Positions 43,702 through 52,500 of a stretch of 64,000 nt of DNA are shown one piece after another. This DNA is from Crystallibacter sulfonylureivorans_A (GTDB lineage: Bacteria; Actinomycetota; Actinomycetes; Actinomycetales; Micrococcaceae), in assembly GCF_047607445.1 (NCBI RefSeq), contig NZ_JBLKRT010000001.1:124001-188000 (forward strand), read 5' to 3'. Below the pieces are notes generated by a model. The model did no database searches. It was given only the letters and a program-made list of their open reading frames with translations, and was not told the origin of the DNA. A program made the translations under genes and the position numbers. The stretch's first letter is position 1. Every line of letters begins with the position of its first letter.

Positions 43702-45021
43702 TCAGCCTTCGGTGGGTGCCGGTGCGGCAGCGTACATTTCCTGCCAGAGCTGCGGGAACTCGGGCATGGTCTTCGCCGTCGTCCCGATGTCCTCCACCTC
43801 CACGCCGCGCACAGCCAGGCCGATGATGGCTCCGGCCGTAGCCATGCGGTGGTCTTCGTAGGAGTGGAACAACCCGCCGTGCAGCGGCCGGGGCCGGATC
43901 AGCAGCCCGTCGGCCGTCTCTTCGGCGTCGCCGCCCAGCCGGTTGATTTCCGCCACGAGGGCAGCCAAGCGATCGGTTTCGTGCCCGCGCAGGTGGGCAA
44001 TACCGCTCAGCCGGGACTCGCCGTCGGCCAGCGCGCACAGGGCCGCCGCAGTGGGAGCCAGTTCGCTGGTATCGGCAAGGTCCGCGCCGGTGATCTTTTC
44101 GCCGCCGACTACTGTAAGCGTCCCGTCTTCCAGCGTGACCGTGGCGCCGAGCCGGGGCAGGATGTCCCGCCAGGCGTCGCCCACCTGGGTGGTGGAAGCC
44201 GGCCAATTCGGCACCCTGATCCGGCCGCGGGTGGCCAACGCGGCGGCCAGGAACGGTCCGGCGTTGGAGAGGTCTTGCTCAATCCGGGTATCGAAGGCGC
44301 GGATCGGACCGGGGGAGACCACCCAGTGGTTCGGGCGGGAGTCGTCCACGGCCACGCCGAGGTCGCGCAGCAGCCGGACCGTCATGGCGATGTGGTCCAG
44401 GCTCGGCACGCGCTCGCCGACGTGCTCCAGATGCAGGCCGTCGCGGAAGCGCGGAGCCACCAGCAGCAGGGCGGAGACAAACTGTGAGGACGCGCTGGCA
44501 TCAATCGCCAGATGACCGCCGGGCACGCTGCCGGTGCCGGTGATGCGGAAGGGGAGGCTGCCGCGTCCGCTGTCGTCCACTTCCACACCCAGTTGGCGCA
44601 GCGCGTCGATGGTGGGGGACATCGGCCGGCGCCGTGCCGCCGGGTCGCCGTCGAACTCAACCTGTCCCGTGCACAGTGCTGCCAGCGGCGGCACGAAGCG
44701 CATGACGGTGCCGGCCAGACCGCAATCGATACCGGCACCCCCCAGCGGGTGCGCCGGGTCAATCGGCTCCACCAGCAGGTCGGGGCCGAACCGGCCGTCT
44801 CCCTCCGCCTCGGTAATCCGGGCGCCCAAGGACCGAAGCGCATCCACCATCAGGAAGGTGTCACGTGAGTGCAGCGGGGCGCGGAGCCGGGACGGGCCGT
44901 CGGCCAACGCCGCGAGCACCAGATACCGGTTGGTCAGGGACTTGGAAGCAGGGATCTGGACCGTTGCGTCGATCGGTTTCTCTGCATAGGGAGCCGGCCA
45001 GCTCTGGGCAACCATGGGCAT
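43702..45021 (-). CDS. aroA: 3-phosphoshikimate 1-carboxyvinyltransferase (EPSP synthase)
   Basis: A 439-residue EPSP synthase, sixth step of the shikimate pathway: shikimate-3-phosphate and PEP give EPSP. IPASKSLTNRYLVLAALADG binds S3P; DCGLAGTVMRFVPPLAAL corresponds to the PEP-site LxNAGTAxR region, here LAGTVMRF, as in actinobacterial enzymes; GDPAARRRPM and LRGHETDRLAALVAEI, then YEDHRMATA, complete the active site. ATG at 45021 (or the ATG two codons later) starts the frame. It is divergent from sigH, with a DoxX-like gene between. Confidence 0.96.
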   Translation of the reverse strand: MPMVAQSWPAPYAEKPIDATVQIPASKSLTNRYLVLAALADGPSRLRAPLHSRDTFLMVDALRSLGARITEAEGDGRFGPDLLVEPIDPAHPLGGAGIDCGLAGTVMRFVPPLAALCTGQVEFDGDPAARRRPMSPTIDALRQLGVEVDDSGRGSLPFRITGTGSVPGGHLAIDASASSQFVSALLLVAPRFRDGLHLEHVGERVPSLDHIAMTVRLLRDLGVAVDDSRPNHWVVSPGPIRAFDTRIEQDLSNAGPFLAAALATRGRIRVPNWPASTTQVGDAWRDILPRLGATVTLEDGTLTVVGGEKITGADLADTSELAPTAAALCALADGESRLSGIAHLRGHETDRLAALVAEINRLGGDAEETADGLLIRPRPLHGGLFHSYEDHRMATAGAIIGLAVRGVEVEDIGTTAKTMPEFPQLWQEMYAAAPAPTEG

Positions 45022-45026
45022 TTCGT

Positions 45027-45608
45027 TCAGGATCCCACCACGTCCGCGGTGGCTTCCCGCACGGTGCGCTCTGCCTTCTTCAGGTGCTTGCGGGCGTCTT
45101 TGCCCATCGACGCGGCATTGCGGCGCGCGTCCTTGCTGATCGAGCGGACGTTGCGCCGGGCGTCGGCCGCCAGATGCTCGGCACGCCAGACCAGGCCCGG
45201 CTTGCCGGCGGTGTCGACTGCTGCCAGCATGACCGCTCCGGCCAGCGACAGGTTCTTCAGGAGCCGGTTGCGGCGGTCTCGTCTGGCTTCCGGAGTGGTG
45301 GAATCGGCAGCCCGGTATTCCACCAGCGTGTTAACCGCGGTGGTGCCGGCCAGCAGTGCCGCTGCAAGGCGGGAGAACTTGCCCATGCCCAGCAGGACGC
45401 CTGCGCCGACCTGGGCTGCGCCGATGACGCGTGCAATCGTCTTCTCTTGCCCGGCCAACGCTCCTGCCGCGGGAAAGACGGATTCTGTCTGCTGAACCAG
45501 CGGCCGCAAGGAGGCAGCTGTTTCCTCTGTGTGGCGCAAGCGGTCGATGCCGGTGGCTATAAAACTGGTGGCCAGCAGCGGACGGGCGGCAAGGCGGACG
45601 ATTGACAT
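45027..45608 (-). CDS. DoxX-family membrane protein with a repetitive basic tail
   Basis: A 193-residue protein. Residues 1 to about 140 carry four hydrophobic helices in the DoxX pattern (LAARPLLATSFIATGIDRLRH, ARVIGAAQVGAGVLLGMGKFSRLAAALLAGTTAVNTLVEY). The last 50 residues are a charged tail of repeated AR(R/K)N units: ADARRNVRSISKDARRNAAS and GKDARKHLKKAER. DoxX-like proteins are linked to redox balance in actinobacteria; the neighbouring sigH-rsrA redox pair fits this. ATG at 45608 has AGGAGG upstream. The stop is five bases before the aroA start. Confidence 0.85.
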   Translation of the reverse strand: MSIVRLAARPLLATSFIATGIDRLRHTEETAASLRPLVQQTESVFPAAGALAGQEKTIARVIGAAQVGAGVLLGMGKFSRLAAALLAGTTAVNTLVEYRAADSTTPEARRDRRNRLLKNLSLAGAVMLAAVDTAGKPGLVWRAEHLAADARRNVRSISKDARRNAASMGKDARKHLKKAERTVREATADVVGS

Positions 45609-45751
45609 GGAAGCCTCCTGGGCGTCGGCGTGCGTCGAAGGAATCTGTACCTTTCCCCTCGGCCGGACCGCGGGGAGGCGGCACTGGACACTAGTCTGGC
45701 ACTTTTGTTGGCACCGCACACCTTGCCTGAGGGTTTGTCCATCATCGGAAG

Positions 45752-45777
45752 GGAATAGCGGTCCCGCATCGAGTGTT
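45752..45777 (+). promoter_or_regulatory. SigR/SigH-type autoregulatory promoter
   Basis: GGAAT (45752-45756), exactly 18 bases, GTT (45775-45777): a full match to the GGAAT-N18-GTT consensus of Streptomyces SigR and mycobacterial SigH. Transcription would begin near 45784, ahead of both candidate sigH starts. Confidence 0.75.
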
Positions 45778-45939
45778 ACCCATCAGAGGAACAACCGGTG
45801 CATTGTCTCCGGTCCACCATGTGTCGGAACGAAGGGAAAACCTGTGACTACAGCGCTTGCCGAGCCGGCCCCCGCGGGGTCGGTAGACGGCGCGGCACCG
45901 GCCCAGGGGGTCGTGAAGCTCAGCGTAGACTGGGAGCCA

Positions 45940-46644
45940 ATGACGACTGACAATTCGGACGCCGCCACAAACCGCAGCAGCCCAGAAACAACGGGGCAGC
46001 CGGACGAGGTTGACGTCCAGACGGAAACTGCCGAAGAGCGCCGCGCCCGCTTTGAGCGCGACGCCATGCAGTATGTGGACCAGCTGTACTCTGCCGCGAT
46101 GCGGATGGCACGCAATCCCAGCGATGCCGAGGATCTGGTGCAGGAGGCCTACACCAAGGCGTTTTCGGCTTTTCACCAGTACAAGCCCGGGACCAACCTC
46201 AAGGCCTGGCTGTACCGGATCCTGACGAACACTTACATCAACCTCTACCGGAAGCGCCAGCGCGAACCGCAACAGTCCAATACGGACCAGGTAGAGGACT
46301 GGCAGATGTTCCAGGCGGCCTCCCACACTTCCTCGGGACTGCGGTCTGCGGAAGCGGAGGCACTGGACCACCTGCCGGATTCTGATGTGAAGAACGCCCT
46401 CCAGGCCATTCCGGAGGAATTCCGGCTGGCCGTCTACTTCTCGGATGTAGAGGGCTTCGCGTACAAGGAAATATCGGAAATCATGAACACCCCCATTGGT
46501 ACCGTGATGTCCCGTTTGCACCGGGGACGCAAGCTGTTGCGCGAGCTGCTTGCGGACTACGCGCACGAACGCGGCATGGGCAGTACCAAGGACAGGAAAG
46601 ACGCCGCGGCGGCGGTGGGGACACAACAGGAGAACGTCAAATGA
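45940..46644 (+). CDS. sigH: ECF sigma factor SigH/SigR (redox and heat stress)
   Basis: A 234-residue group IV sigma factor. Region 2 is FERDAMQYVDQLYSAAMRMARNPSDAEDLVQEAYTKAF with the -10-reading NLKAWLYRILTNTYINLYRK; region 4 is LQAIPEEFRLAVYFSDVEGFAYKEISEIMNTPIGTVMSRLHRGRKLLRELL. It matches the disulphide-stress sigma factor SigR/SigH. The ATG at 45940 gives a protein of family length. A GTG at 45844 (after GAAGGGAAAACCT) is in frame and would add 32 residues, recalling the unstable long SigR isoform of Streptomyces. It overlaps rsrA by four bases and lies downstream of its own class of promoter. Confidence 0.93.
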   Translation: MTTDNSDAATNRSSPETTGQPDEVDVQTETAEERRARFERDAMQYVDQLYSAAMRMARNPSDAEDLVQEAYTKAFSAFHQYKPGTNLKAWLYRILTNTYINLYRKRQREPQQSNTDQVEDWQMFQAASHTSSGLRSAEAEALDHLPDSDVKNALQAIPEEFRLAVYFSDVEGFAYKEISEIMNTPIGTVMSRLHRGRKLLRELLADYAHERGMGSTKDRKDAAAAVGTQQENVK

Positions 46645-46904
46645 GCGACTGCCACGGACTGGGCGACTGCGAAGACGACCGGATGCAACGGATTTACGAG
46701 TACGTTGACGGCGCACTCTCCCGCGACGACCTCGCGGAGATCAAGGCGCATCTCGACAGTTGCCAAGAGTGCGCCGAAGAACACAATCTGGAATGCCTGA
46801 TCCGCTCGGTGGTGAAGCGCTCCTGCCAGGAAGCCGCACCGCAGACCCTTAAGGAGCGCATCTTGGACAAGATCGGCCACATCAGGGAATCCGACACCGT
46901 TTAG
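46641..46904 (+). CDS. rsrA: Redox-sensing anti-sigma factor RsrA (ZAS family)
   Basis: An 87-residue zinc-associated anti-sigma factor. The HxxxCxxC motif is His37, Cys41, Cys44 (AHLDSCQEC), and further cysteines stand at 4, 10, 52 and 62, close to those of Streptomyces RsrA. In the reduced, zinc-bound state it should hold SigH inactive; oxidation to a disulphide releases zinc and the sigma factor. ATG overlaps the sigH stop (ATGA), so the two proteins are made in step. A strong terminator follows. Confidence 0.93.
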   Translation: MSDCHGLGDCEDDRMQRIYEYVDGALSRDDLAEIKAHLDSCQECAEEHNLECLIRSVVKRSCQEAAPQTLKERILDKIGHIRESDTV

Positions 46905-46955
46905 CTTGATCGGCCGGCCGGACTCCCAGGGGCTGCCGGCCCGCAGCAACAACGG

Positions 46956-46992
46956 AAGAACCCCCGCCGCCCAGATGGGCACGGGGGTTCTT
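46956..46992 (+). terminator. Intrinsic terminator after rsrA
   Basis: AAGAACCCCCG (46956-46966) pairs perfectly with CGGGGGTTCTT (46982-46992), with an inner GCCC/GGGC stem, followed by TCG after a short T-run. Confidence 0.85.
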
Positions 46993-47032
46993 TCGTCAGC
47001 AGCATCAGCCGCGCGGGCTGGTGCCCAACCGC

Positions 47033-47107
47033 TTAGGTGTTGGGGCGCTTGCTGTGGTTTGCGCCGCCGCGCTTACGGTCACGGCGCTTGCGTGCACGCT
47101 TGCTCAT
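47033..47107 (-). CDS. Small ribosomal protein bL37
   Basis: A 24-residue, extremely basic protein beginning MSKRARKRRDRKRGGANH and ending with Lys-Arg-Pro-Asn-Thr. This matches the actinobacterial large-subunit protein bL37 found in mycobacterial ribosomes. The start has a perfect AAAGGAGG site six bases upstream, strong evidence for a gene despite its length. It is convergent with rsrA, sharing the terminator region, and is easily missed by gene finders. Confidence 0.9.
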   Translation of the reverse strand: MSKRARKRRDRKRGGANHSKRPNT

Positions 47108-47213
47108 AGCTGCCTCCTTTGCTGGATGAAAAAGAACTGCGCACCAGTCTTTCACATGCCCGCGCCTGCTCCTAACTGACGGAGCTCTGCGCAGAGCGGG
47201 CTGCGCCTGGAAG

Positions 47214-47810
47214 TCAGCGCAAGGCTGCGGTGATGGACGCTTTGGCCTGATCCAGCACCGTCCGTATGGTCTGCACGGCAACTTCGTCGACGGATCCGGT
47301 GGCGCTGCGCCGGCGCAGGCGCACCCGGACGTCGTCGCGGAAGTCATTGAGCAGGTGTTCCAGCTCCTTCACCGTACGGGCCCCGGCAGCATCAGCCGCC
47401 CGCGGAGAATTCCTGGCCGTGCTGCGGGCGGCCTCGGCCGAGGCCGCAAGATCGGCGCGCAGCCCTTTCATGGAGCTGCGCAGTTCGTCCCGCAGCCCGT
47501 CGGCCAGCCGCCGCACCGAGGCCGAGATGTCAGCTTCGACGTCGGCCAGCTCGCCCTGTCGGGCGGCCAGTTCCCGCCGTCCGGCATCGGTGATGCTGTA
47601 GACCGTGCGCCGTCCGTCCGAGACCGTGGCAACCAGTCCTTCTTCCTCAAGTTTCGCCAGCCGGGGATAGACGGTGCCCGCGCTGGGGGAGTAGGTGCCG
47701 CCAAACCGGTCGCTGAGGGCACGGATGATGTCATAACCGTGCTTGTCTCCCTCTGCCACCAGGGCGAGCAGGTAGAGCCGCAGGGCACCGTGGGCGAATA
47801 CCGGAGGCAT
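47214..47810 (-). CDS. PadR-family transcriptional regulator
   Basis: A 198-residue regulator. The winged helix is HGALRLYLLALVAEGDKHGYDIIRAL with YSPSAGTVYPRLAKLEEEGLV and the wing SDGRRTVYSITDAGRREL. The C-terminal half is a long charged helix-rich region (dimerisation) longer than in minimal PadR proteins. It overlaps the DUF4097 stop in a TGATG and is cotranscribed with it. The symmetrical CGATATATC sites upstream of the DUF4097 gene are its likely operators, which would make the pair autoregulated. Confidence 0.9.
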   Translation of the reverse strand: MPPVFAHGALRLYLLALVAEGDKHGYDIIRALSDRFGGTYSPSAGTVYPRLAKLEEEGLVATVSDGRRTVYSITDAGRRELAARQGELADVEADISASVRRLADGLRDELRSSMKGLRADLAASAEAARSTARNSPRAADAAGARTVKELEHLLNDFRDDVRVRLRRRSATGSVDEVAVQTIRTVLDQAKASITAALR

Positions 47811-48634
47811 CAGTTCACCTGGCTTCCGGCCGTGTCCCGGTGGAAAACCGCCAAGGTGCCCGAGACGGTACTGGACCGGACGGTGAGCCCGCGGCCTTCG
47901 GGACCTATCCGGGTCTTCACTTTCTCCGAGAAGCCGAAGAACTTTTGGTCGTTGACGGTGATGCTGCCTGTGGCCGAGGAAGCCGCCACGTCCACGCCGT
48001 AGTGCTCGGGCACCCGAACGGTGACGTTGCCGGATACGGAATTGACGGCCAGATCCTGGGGGGCGCCCTGCAGGTCAAAGCTCAGGTCGCCGCTGACCGT
48101 GCTGGCCCGGATATGACCCAAATCGCCCGACGCCGTGACCTCGCCGGAGACACTCTTCACCGCCAACGTGCCGCTGTGGTGTCGCACGATGATTTCGCCG
48201 CTGACGGTGTTGACCGTGAGCACGCCGGTGGTCTGGTCAGCCATCATGGAGCCGGACACCGTATTCAAATCCACGTTGGCAGCGGTGCCACTGACCAGGC
48301 CGTCCCCGCTGACGGTGGACGCCTTGACCGCAACGTCCCGGGGCAGCGCGATGCTGATCACGGCTTCCTCCCGGTAGCCGGAGACCGCCAGATTGACCTG
48401 CCGCGCCAAAAAACCCCAAGCGCCCTCGCCGCCCTTGTGGTGGCTGATCTCCAGCACGCCGCCGCGCAGGGTCATTTCCAGTGGTGCGCCGATGACCTCG
48501 GAGACCTCCACCCTGACGGCCGGCTCATCGTGCACGATGATGTCCAGCCGCCCCTTGACGATGGAGGCTTTGAGTGCGCGAACCTCGTCAACCTCGATGG
48601 TCTGTGGACCGCCGATGCTCCACGTATCGTTCAT
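47810..48634 (-). CDS. DUF4097-family beta-helix/adhesin-like protein
   Basis: A 274-residue protein built from repeats of a short strand ending in V-S-G: STVSGDG, NTVSGSM, NTVSGEI, KSVSGEV, STVSGDL, NSVSGNV and STVSGTL, about every 19-22 residues, the pattern of DUF4097 beta-solenoids. There is no signal peptide or membrane helix, so it is probably cytoplasmic; PadR-DUF4097 pairs are widespread in actinobacteria and often linked to envelope stress, but the biochemical role is unknown. The ATG at 48634 is chosen. The same frame stays open upstream to 48943, but the operator cluster lies there, so an earlier start is unlikely. Confidence 0.85.
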   Translation of the reverse strand: MNDTWSIGGPQTIEVDEVRALKASIVKGRLDIIVHDEPAVRVEVSEVIGAPLEMTLRGGVLEISHHKGGEGAWGFLARQVNLAVSGYREEAVISIALPRDVAVKASTVSGDGLVSGTAANVDLNTVSGSMMADQTTGVLTVNTVSGEIIVRHHSGTLAVKSVSGEVTASGDLGHIRASTVSGDLSFDLQGAPQDLAVNSVSGNVTVRVPEHYGVDVAASSATGSITVNDQKFFGFSEKVKTRIGPEGRGLTVRSSTVSGTLAVFHRDTAGSQVN

Positions 48635-48670
48635 GACTTGTCCTGCCTGTAGCGACACACCGCTCCCAAC

Positions 48671-48711
48671 GCGATATATCTCGTTATGGGAGACACGATA
48701 TATCGCGATAT
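48671..48711. promoter_or_regulatory. Operator cluster for the PadR-DUF4097 pair
   Basis: Three related sites. GCGATATATC at 48671-48680, the palindrome CGATATATCG at 48696-48705 (24 bases apart, about two helical turns), and overlapping it the palindrome ATATCGCGATAT at 48700-48711. AT-rich dyads of this kind are typical PadR operators. They lie 37-77 bases upstream of the DUF4097 start, where a minus-strand promoter is expected. Confidence 0.6.
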
Positions 48712-48846
48712 GGCCGAGGGCAAGGGGTGTGCCGTGCGGAGCAGCAGGTTCGGCAAGAAGAGCAACAGGTTCAGCAACAGGAGCAGACACAGAACGGCGG
48801 AACCGGAGCAGGGCCGGTCCCGCCGTCTGGGAACTGAAAGGAGTTG

Positions 48847-48864
48847 CCCCGAGGTTCTTCGGGG
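48847..48864 (-). terminator. Weak hairpin after the GDSL-like gene
   Basis: On the minus strand CCCCGA and TCGGGG pair across a 6-base loop, 9-26 bases after the stop of the GDSL-like gene, followed by AACTCCTTT. Confidence 0.4.
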
Positions 48865-48872
48865 TGTGGTCG

Positions 48873-49472
48873 CTAGAAGGGTTCGGGCAGGTCCAGCCAC
48901 GGATACCAGCCCCGGTGCAGGACCAGCCATGCCAGCAGGCCATAGCCCGCCTGGCCCGGGGTTCCGCCGTTGCCGGCCAGGTCGGTGCGCCACTGCTCGT
49001 GGTTGAGCAGGGGCGTGAAGGTGTCCACGAAGACGTGTTTGCGGCGCGTGGTGACGTCGCCGAAAGCGGTCGACAGTTCGGCGAGCTGGGAATTGCGCGC
49101 GGCGTCCAGCCCGGGCGGCGGACCGACCACGAAGACCTTGACGCTGAGCTGCGCCGCGCCGTCGAGAATGTTCGCCAGGTTGAGCCTGCTGCGGGCCGTG
49201 GACAAGCCGAGGTCGAGGTCGCGGCCGGACAGGCCGATGATCAGCCGGTTTTCGAAGCCGTCATCGAAACGCCGGCCGGCTTCCTGGAGCCAGCGGCCGG
49301 CCAGTTCCTCCGTCCCTTCGTTCGGCGATGCCAGGACGAAGGACTCCAGGGTGGCTGGTTCAGGGTTGGTCCGGGCCAGGGTGCGGCCCAACCATCCGAG
49401 GGCGCGCGGGTCTCCCACGCCGGCCAGCAGTTGTTCACCTACGGCGGCGATCCTGATTCTGCGTTGCTCCAC
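48873..49472 (-). CDS. GDSL/SGNH-hydrolase-like protein
   Basis: A 199-residue protein with the SGNH-hydrolase outline: IAAVGEQLLAGVGDPRALGW at the N-terminus (the GDSL block as GEQL, so the nucleophile serine is not obvious), ENRLIIGLSGRDLDLGLS in the Asn block position, VKVFVVGPPPG and, near the end, a DTFTPLLNHEQWRTDL block with Asp and His. The altered first block means activity is uncertain; it may be a divergent esterase. GTG at 49472. It lies between kgd and the PadR unit, probably as a single gene. Confidence 0.65.
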   Translation of the reverse strand: MEQRRIRIAAVGEQLLAGVGDPRALGWLGRTLARTNPEPATLESFVLASPNEGTEELAGRWLQEAGRRFDDGFENRLIIGLSGRDLDLGLSTARSRLNLANILDGAAQLSVKVFVVGPPPGLDAARNSQLAELSTAFGDVTTRRKHVFVDTFTPLLNHEQWRTDLAGNGGTPGQAGYGLLAWLVLHRGWYPWLDLPEPF

Positions 49473-49523
49473 AAGTAGCTTTCTGGTTCGACGGGCTGGA
49501 GACAGTGCTTGGAACGGGGCTTA

Positions 49524-49562
49524 AAAGAAAGTGGGCGGGGCGCCCTGCGGCCCCCCGCCCAC
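49524..49562 (-). terminator. Intrinsic terminator of kgd
   Basis: On the minus strand GTGGGCGGGG (49562-49553) pairs with CCCCGCCCAC (49540-49531) over a 12-base loop, followed by TTTCTTTT (49530-49523). It lies just after the kgd stop. Confidence 0.85.
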
Positions 49563-49570
49563 TATCCTAC

Positions 49571-52500
49571 TTACCGGCGCTCAAAGGCCTTCTTGACCAG
49601 AACGTCCTGCTCCACGGCGTGACGCTTGGCCGAGCCGGTGGAGGTCGCAGCGGACGCCGGGCGGGACACCAGGCGCAGCTTCCGGTCCAAAGCCTCCGGC
49701 AGGTACAGGCCCATGAACGGCCACGGGCCCTGGTTGGCGGGCTCGTCCTGAGCCCAGACCACCTCGGCGTTCGGGTACTTCGCCAGTTCCGCCTGGATCT
49801 CCTCAACCGGCAGCGGGTACAGCTGCTCCACCCGGATGAGTGCGGTCTTGGTGTCCGAGTTCTTCTGGCGAGCGGCCAGCAGATCGTAGTAGAGCCGGCC
49901 GGAGACCAGCACCACGCGGTCCACGTCCTGGCCGTTGAGGTCCTGGACATCCCCGATGACCGGCTGGAACGTGCCGGTGGTGAAGTCCTCGACCTTGGCG
50001 GCGGCGGCCTTCAACCGCAGCAGCTGCTTCGGCGTGAAGATGATCAGCGGCTTGCGGGGCCGGTTGTAGGCCTGGCGGCGCAGCAGGTGGAAGTGCGAGG
50101 CCGGGGTGGTCGGGTTGGCCACGATCATGTTGTCCTCGGCGCACATCTGCAGGAAGCGCTCGATCCGGGCGGACGAGTGGTCCGGGCCCTGGCCTTCGTA
50201 GCCGTGCGGCAGCATCAGCACCAGCGAGGAACGCTGGCCCCACTTCTGCTCGGCGGAGGAGAGGAACTCGTCGATCACGGTCTGGGCGCCGTTGACGAAG
50301 TCGCCGAACTGCGCCTCCCAGAGCACCAGCGCATCCGGCCGCTCCACCGAATAGCCGTATTCGAAGCCCATGGCCGCGTACTCGGACAGCAGCGAGTCGT
50401 AGATCCACAGCTTCGCTTGGTCATCGGACAGATGGCTCAGCGGTGCCCACTCTTCGCCGCTCACGCGGTCGTGGAAGACGGCGTGGCGCTGCACGAAGGT
50501 GCCGCGTCGGGAGTCCTGGCCGGCCAGGCGCACCGGGACGCCTTCCATCAGCAGCGAGCCGAAGGCGGCCAGTTCGCCGAAGCCCCAGTCGATGTTGCCT
50601 TCGCGGGACATCTGCTCGCGGCGCTCCAGCAGGGCCTTCAGCTTCGGGTGGACGGTGAAGCTTTCCGGGATGGCCAGATGCGCCTGGCCGATCTTCGCCA
50701 GCGTCTCCGCGGAGATGGCGGTGCCGGAGGGCACATTGTCCTTATCCTCGGCCTGCTGCGACAGCGGGCGCTCCAGATCGGAGACGGCTGCCGAGTCCTT
50801 GGTGATGATCGGGATCGGCGAGGTCTGCGCGGCGTGGGTTTCGGCGAAGACGCGCTCCAGCCGTTCCTGGTAGTCGCGCAGTGCCTGGTCCGCCTCGTCC
50901 TGCGTGATGTCGCCGCGACCCACCAGGGCCTCGGTGTACAGCTTGCGGGTGGATCGCTTGGCCTCGATCAGGTTGTACATCATCGGCTGCGTCATCGAGG
51001 GATCGTCGCCCTCGTTGTGCCCGCGGCGGCGGTAGCAGACCATGTCGATGACGACATCCTTGTGGAAGCGCTGGCGGTACTCGTAGGCCATCTGGCCCAC
51101 GCGGACCACGGCTTCCGGATCATCGCCGTTCACGTGGAAGACCGGAGCCTGGATCATCTTCGCCACGTCGGTCGAGTACACCGACGACCGCGAGGAGTGC
51201 GGCGAGGTGGTGAAACCGACCTGGTTGTTGACCACAATGTGCACGGTGCCGCCGGTGCGGTAGCCGCGCAGCTGGGAGAGGTTCAGGGTTTCCGCCACCA
51301 CGCCCTGGCCGGCGAAGGCCGCGTCGCCGTGGATCATGATCGGCAGCACCGGGAACTCGTCGCCGCGGTCCAGGCGGTCCTGCTTGGCACGGACGATGCC
51401 CTCCAGCACCGGGTCAACGGCCTCCAAGTGGGAGGGGTTGGCGGCCAGGTAGACCTTGGTCTCGTTGCCGTTGTCGGAGGTGAATTTCCCTTCGGTGCCC
51501 AGGTGGTACTTCACGTCACCGGAGCCCTGGACGCTGCGCGGGTCCTGGGTGCCCTCGAACTCGCGGAAGACCTGTGCGTAGGTCTTGCCGGCAATGTTCG
51601 TCAGCACGTTCAGCCGGCCGCGGTGGGCCATGCCGATGGCCACTTCGTCCAGGCCGTCGTCGGCGGCGTCGGAAATGACTGCATCCAGCAGCGGAATCAG
51701 GGATTCGCCGCCCTCCAGGGAGAAGCGCTTCTGGCCCACGAACTTGGTCTGCAGGAAGGTCTCGAACGCTTCGGCGGCGTTCAGCTTGCCCAGGACGCGC
51801 AGCTGCTCTTCCCGGCTGGGCTTCGCGTAGGGGCGCTCCAGCTCGTTCTGGAACCACTCGCGCTCGGCCGGATCCTGGATGTGCATGTACTCGATGCCGG
51901 TGGTGCGGCAGTAGGCGTCGCGGAGCACACCGAGGATGTCGCGCAGCTTCAGGCGGTCGGCGCCGCCGAATCCGCCGGTGACCCACTCGCGGTCCAGGTC
52001 CCACAGGGTCAGCCCGTAGGTATTGATGTCCAGGTCCGGGTGCTTGCGCTGGACGTATTCCAGCGGGTTGGTGTCCGCCATCAGGTGGCCGCGGACGCGG
52101 TAGGCGTGGACCAGCTGCTGGATGCGGGCAATCTTGTTGACCTGCAGCTCGACGTCCACCTGGTTGTCCGCGCGCCAGCGGACCGGCTCGTAGGGGATAC
52201 GCAGCGCTTCGAAGATTTCGTCGTAGAAGCCCTGCTCGCCCAGCAGCAGCGATTCGACCAGGCGCAGGAACTCGCCGGAGCCCGCGCCCTGGATCACACG
52301 GTGGTCATAGGTGGAGGTCAGCGTGATGATCTTGCCGACGCCTTGGGCGGCAATGGTCTTCTCGCTGGCGCCGCGGAATTCGGCCGGGTACTCGAGGGCG
52401 CCGACGCCCACGATGGTGGCCTGGCCCTTGGACAGCCTGGGCACGGAGTGGACGGTCCCGATGCCGCCCGGGTTCGTCAGCGAGACTGTGGTGCCGGCGT

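Noticed and set aside
48686..49006. Plus-strand frame of 106 codons
   Set aside because: It crosses the operator palindromes and the end of the GDSL-like gene and has no homology that I recognise.
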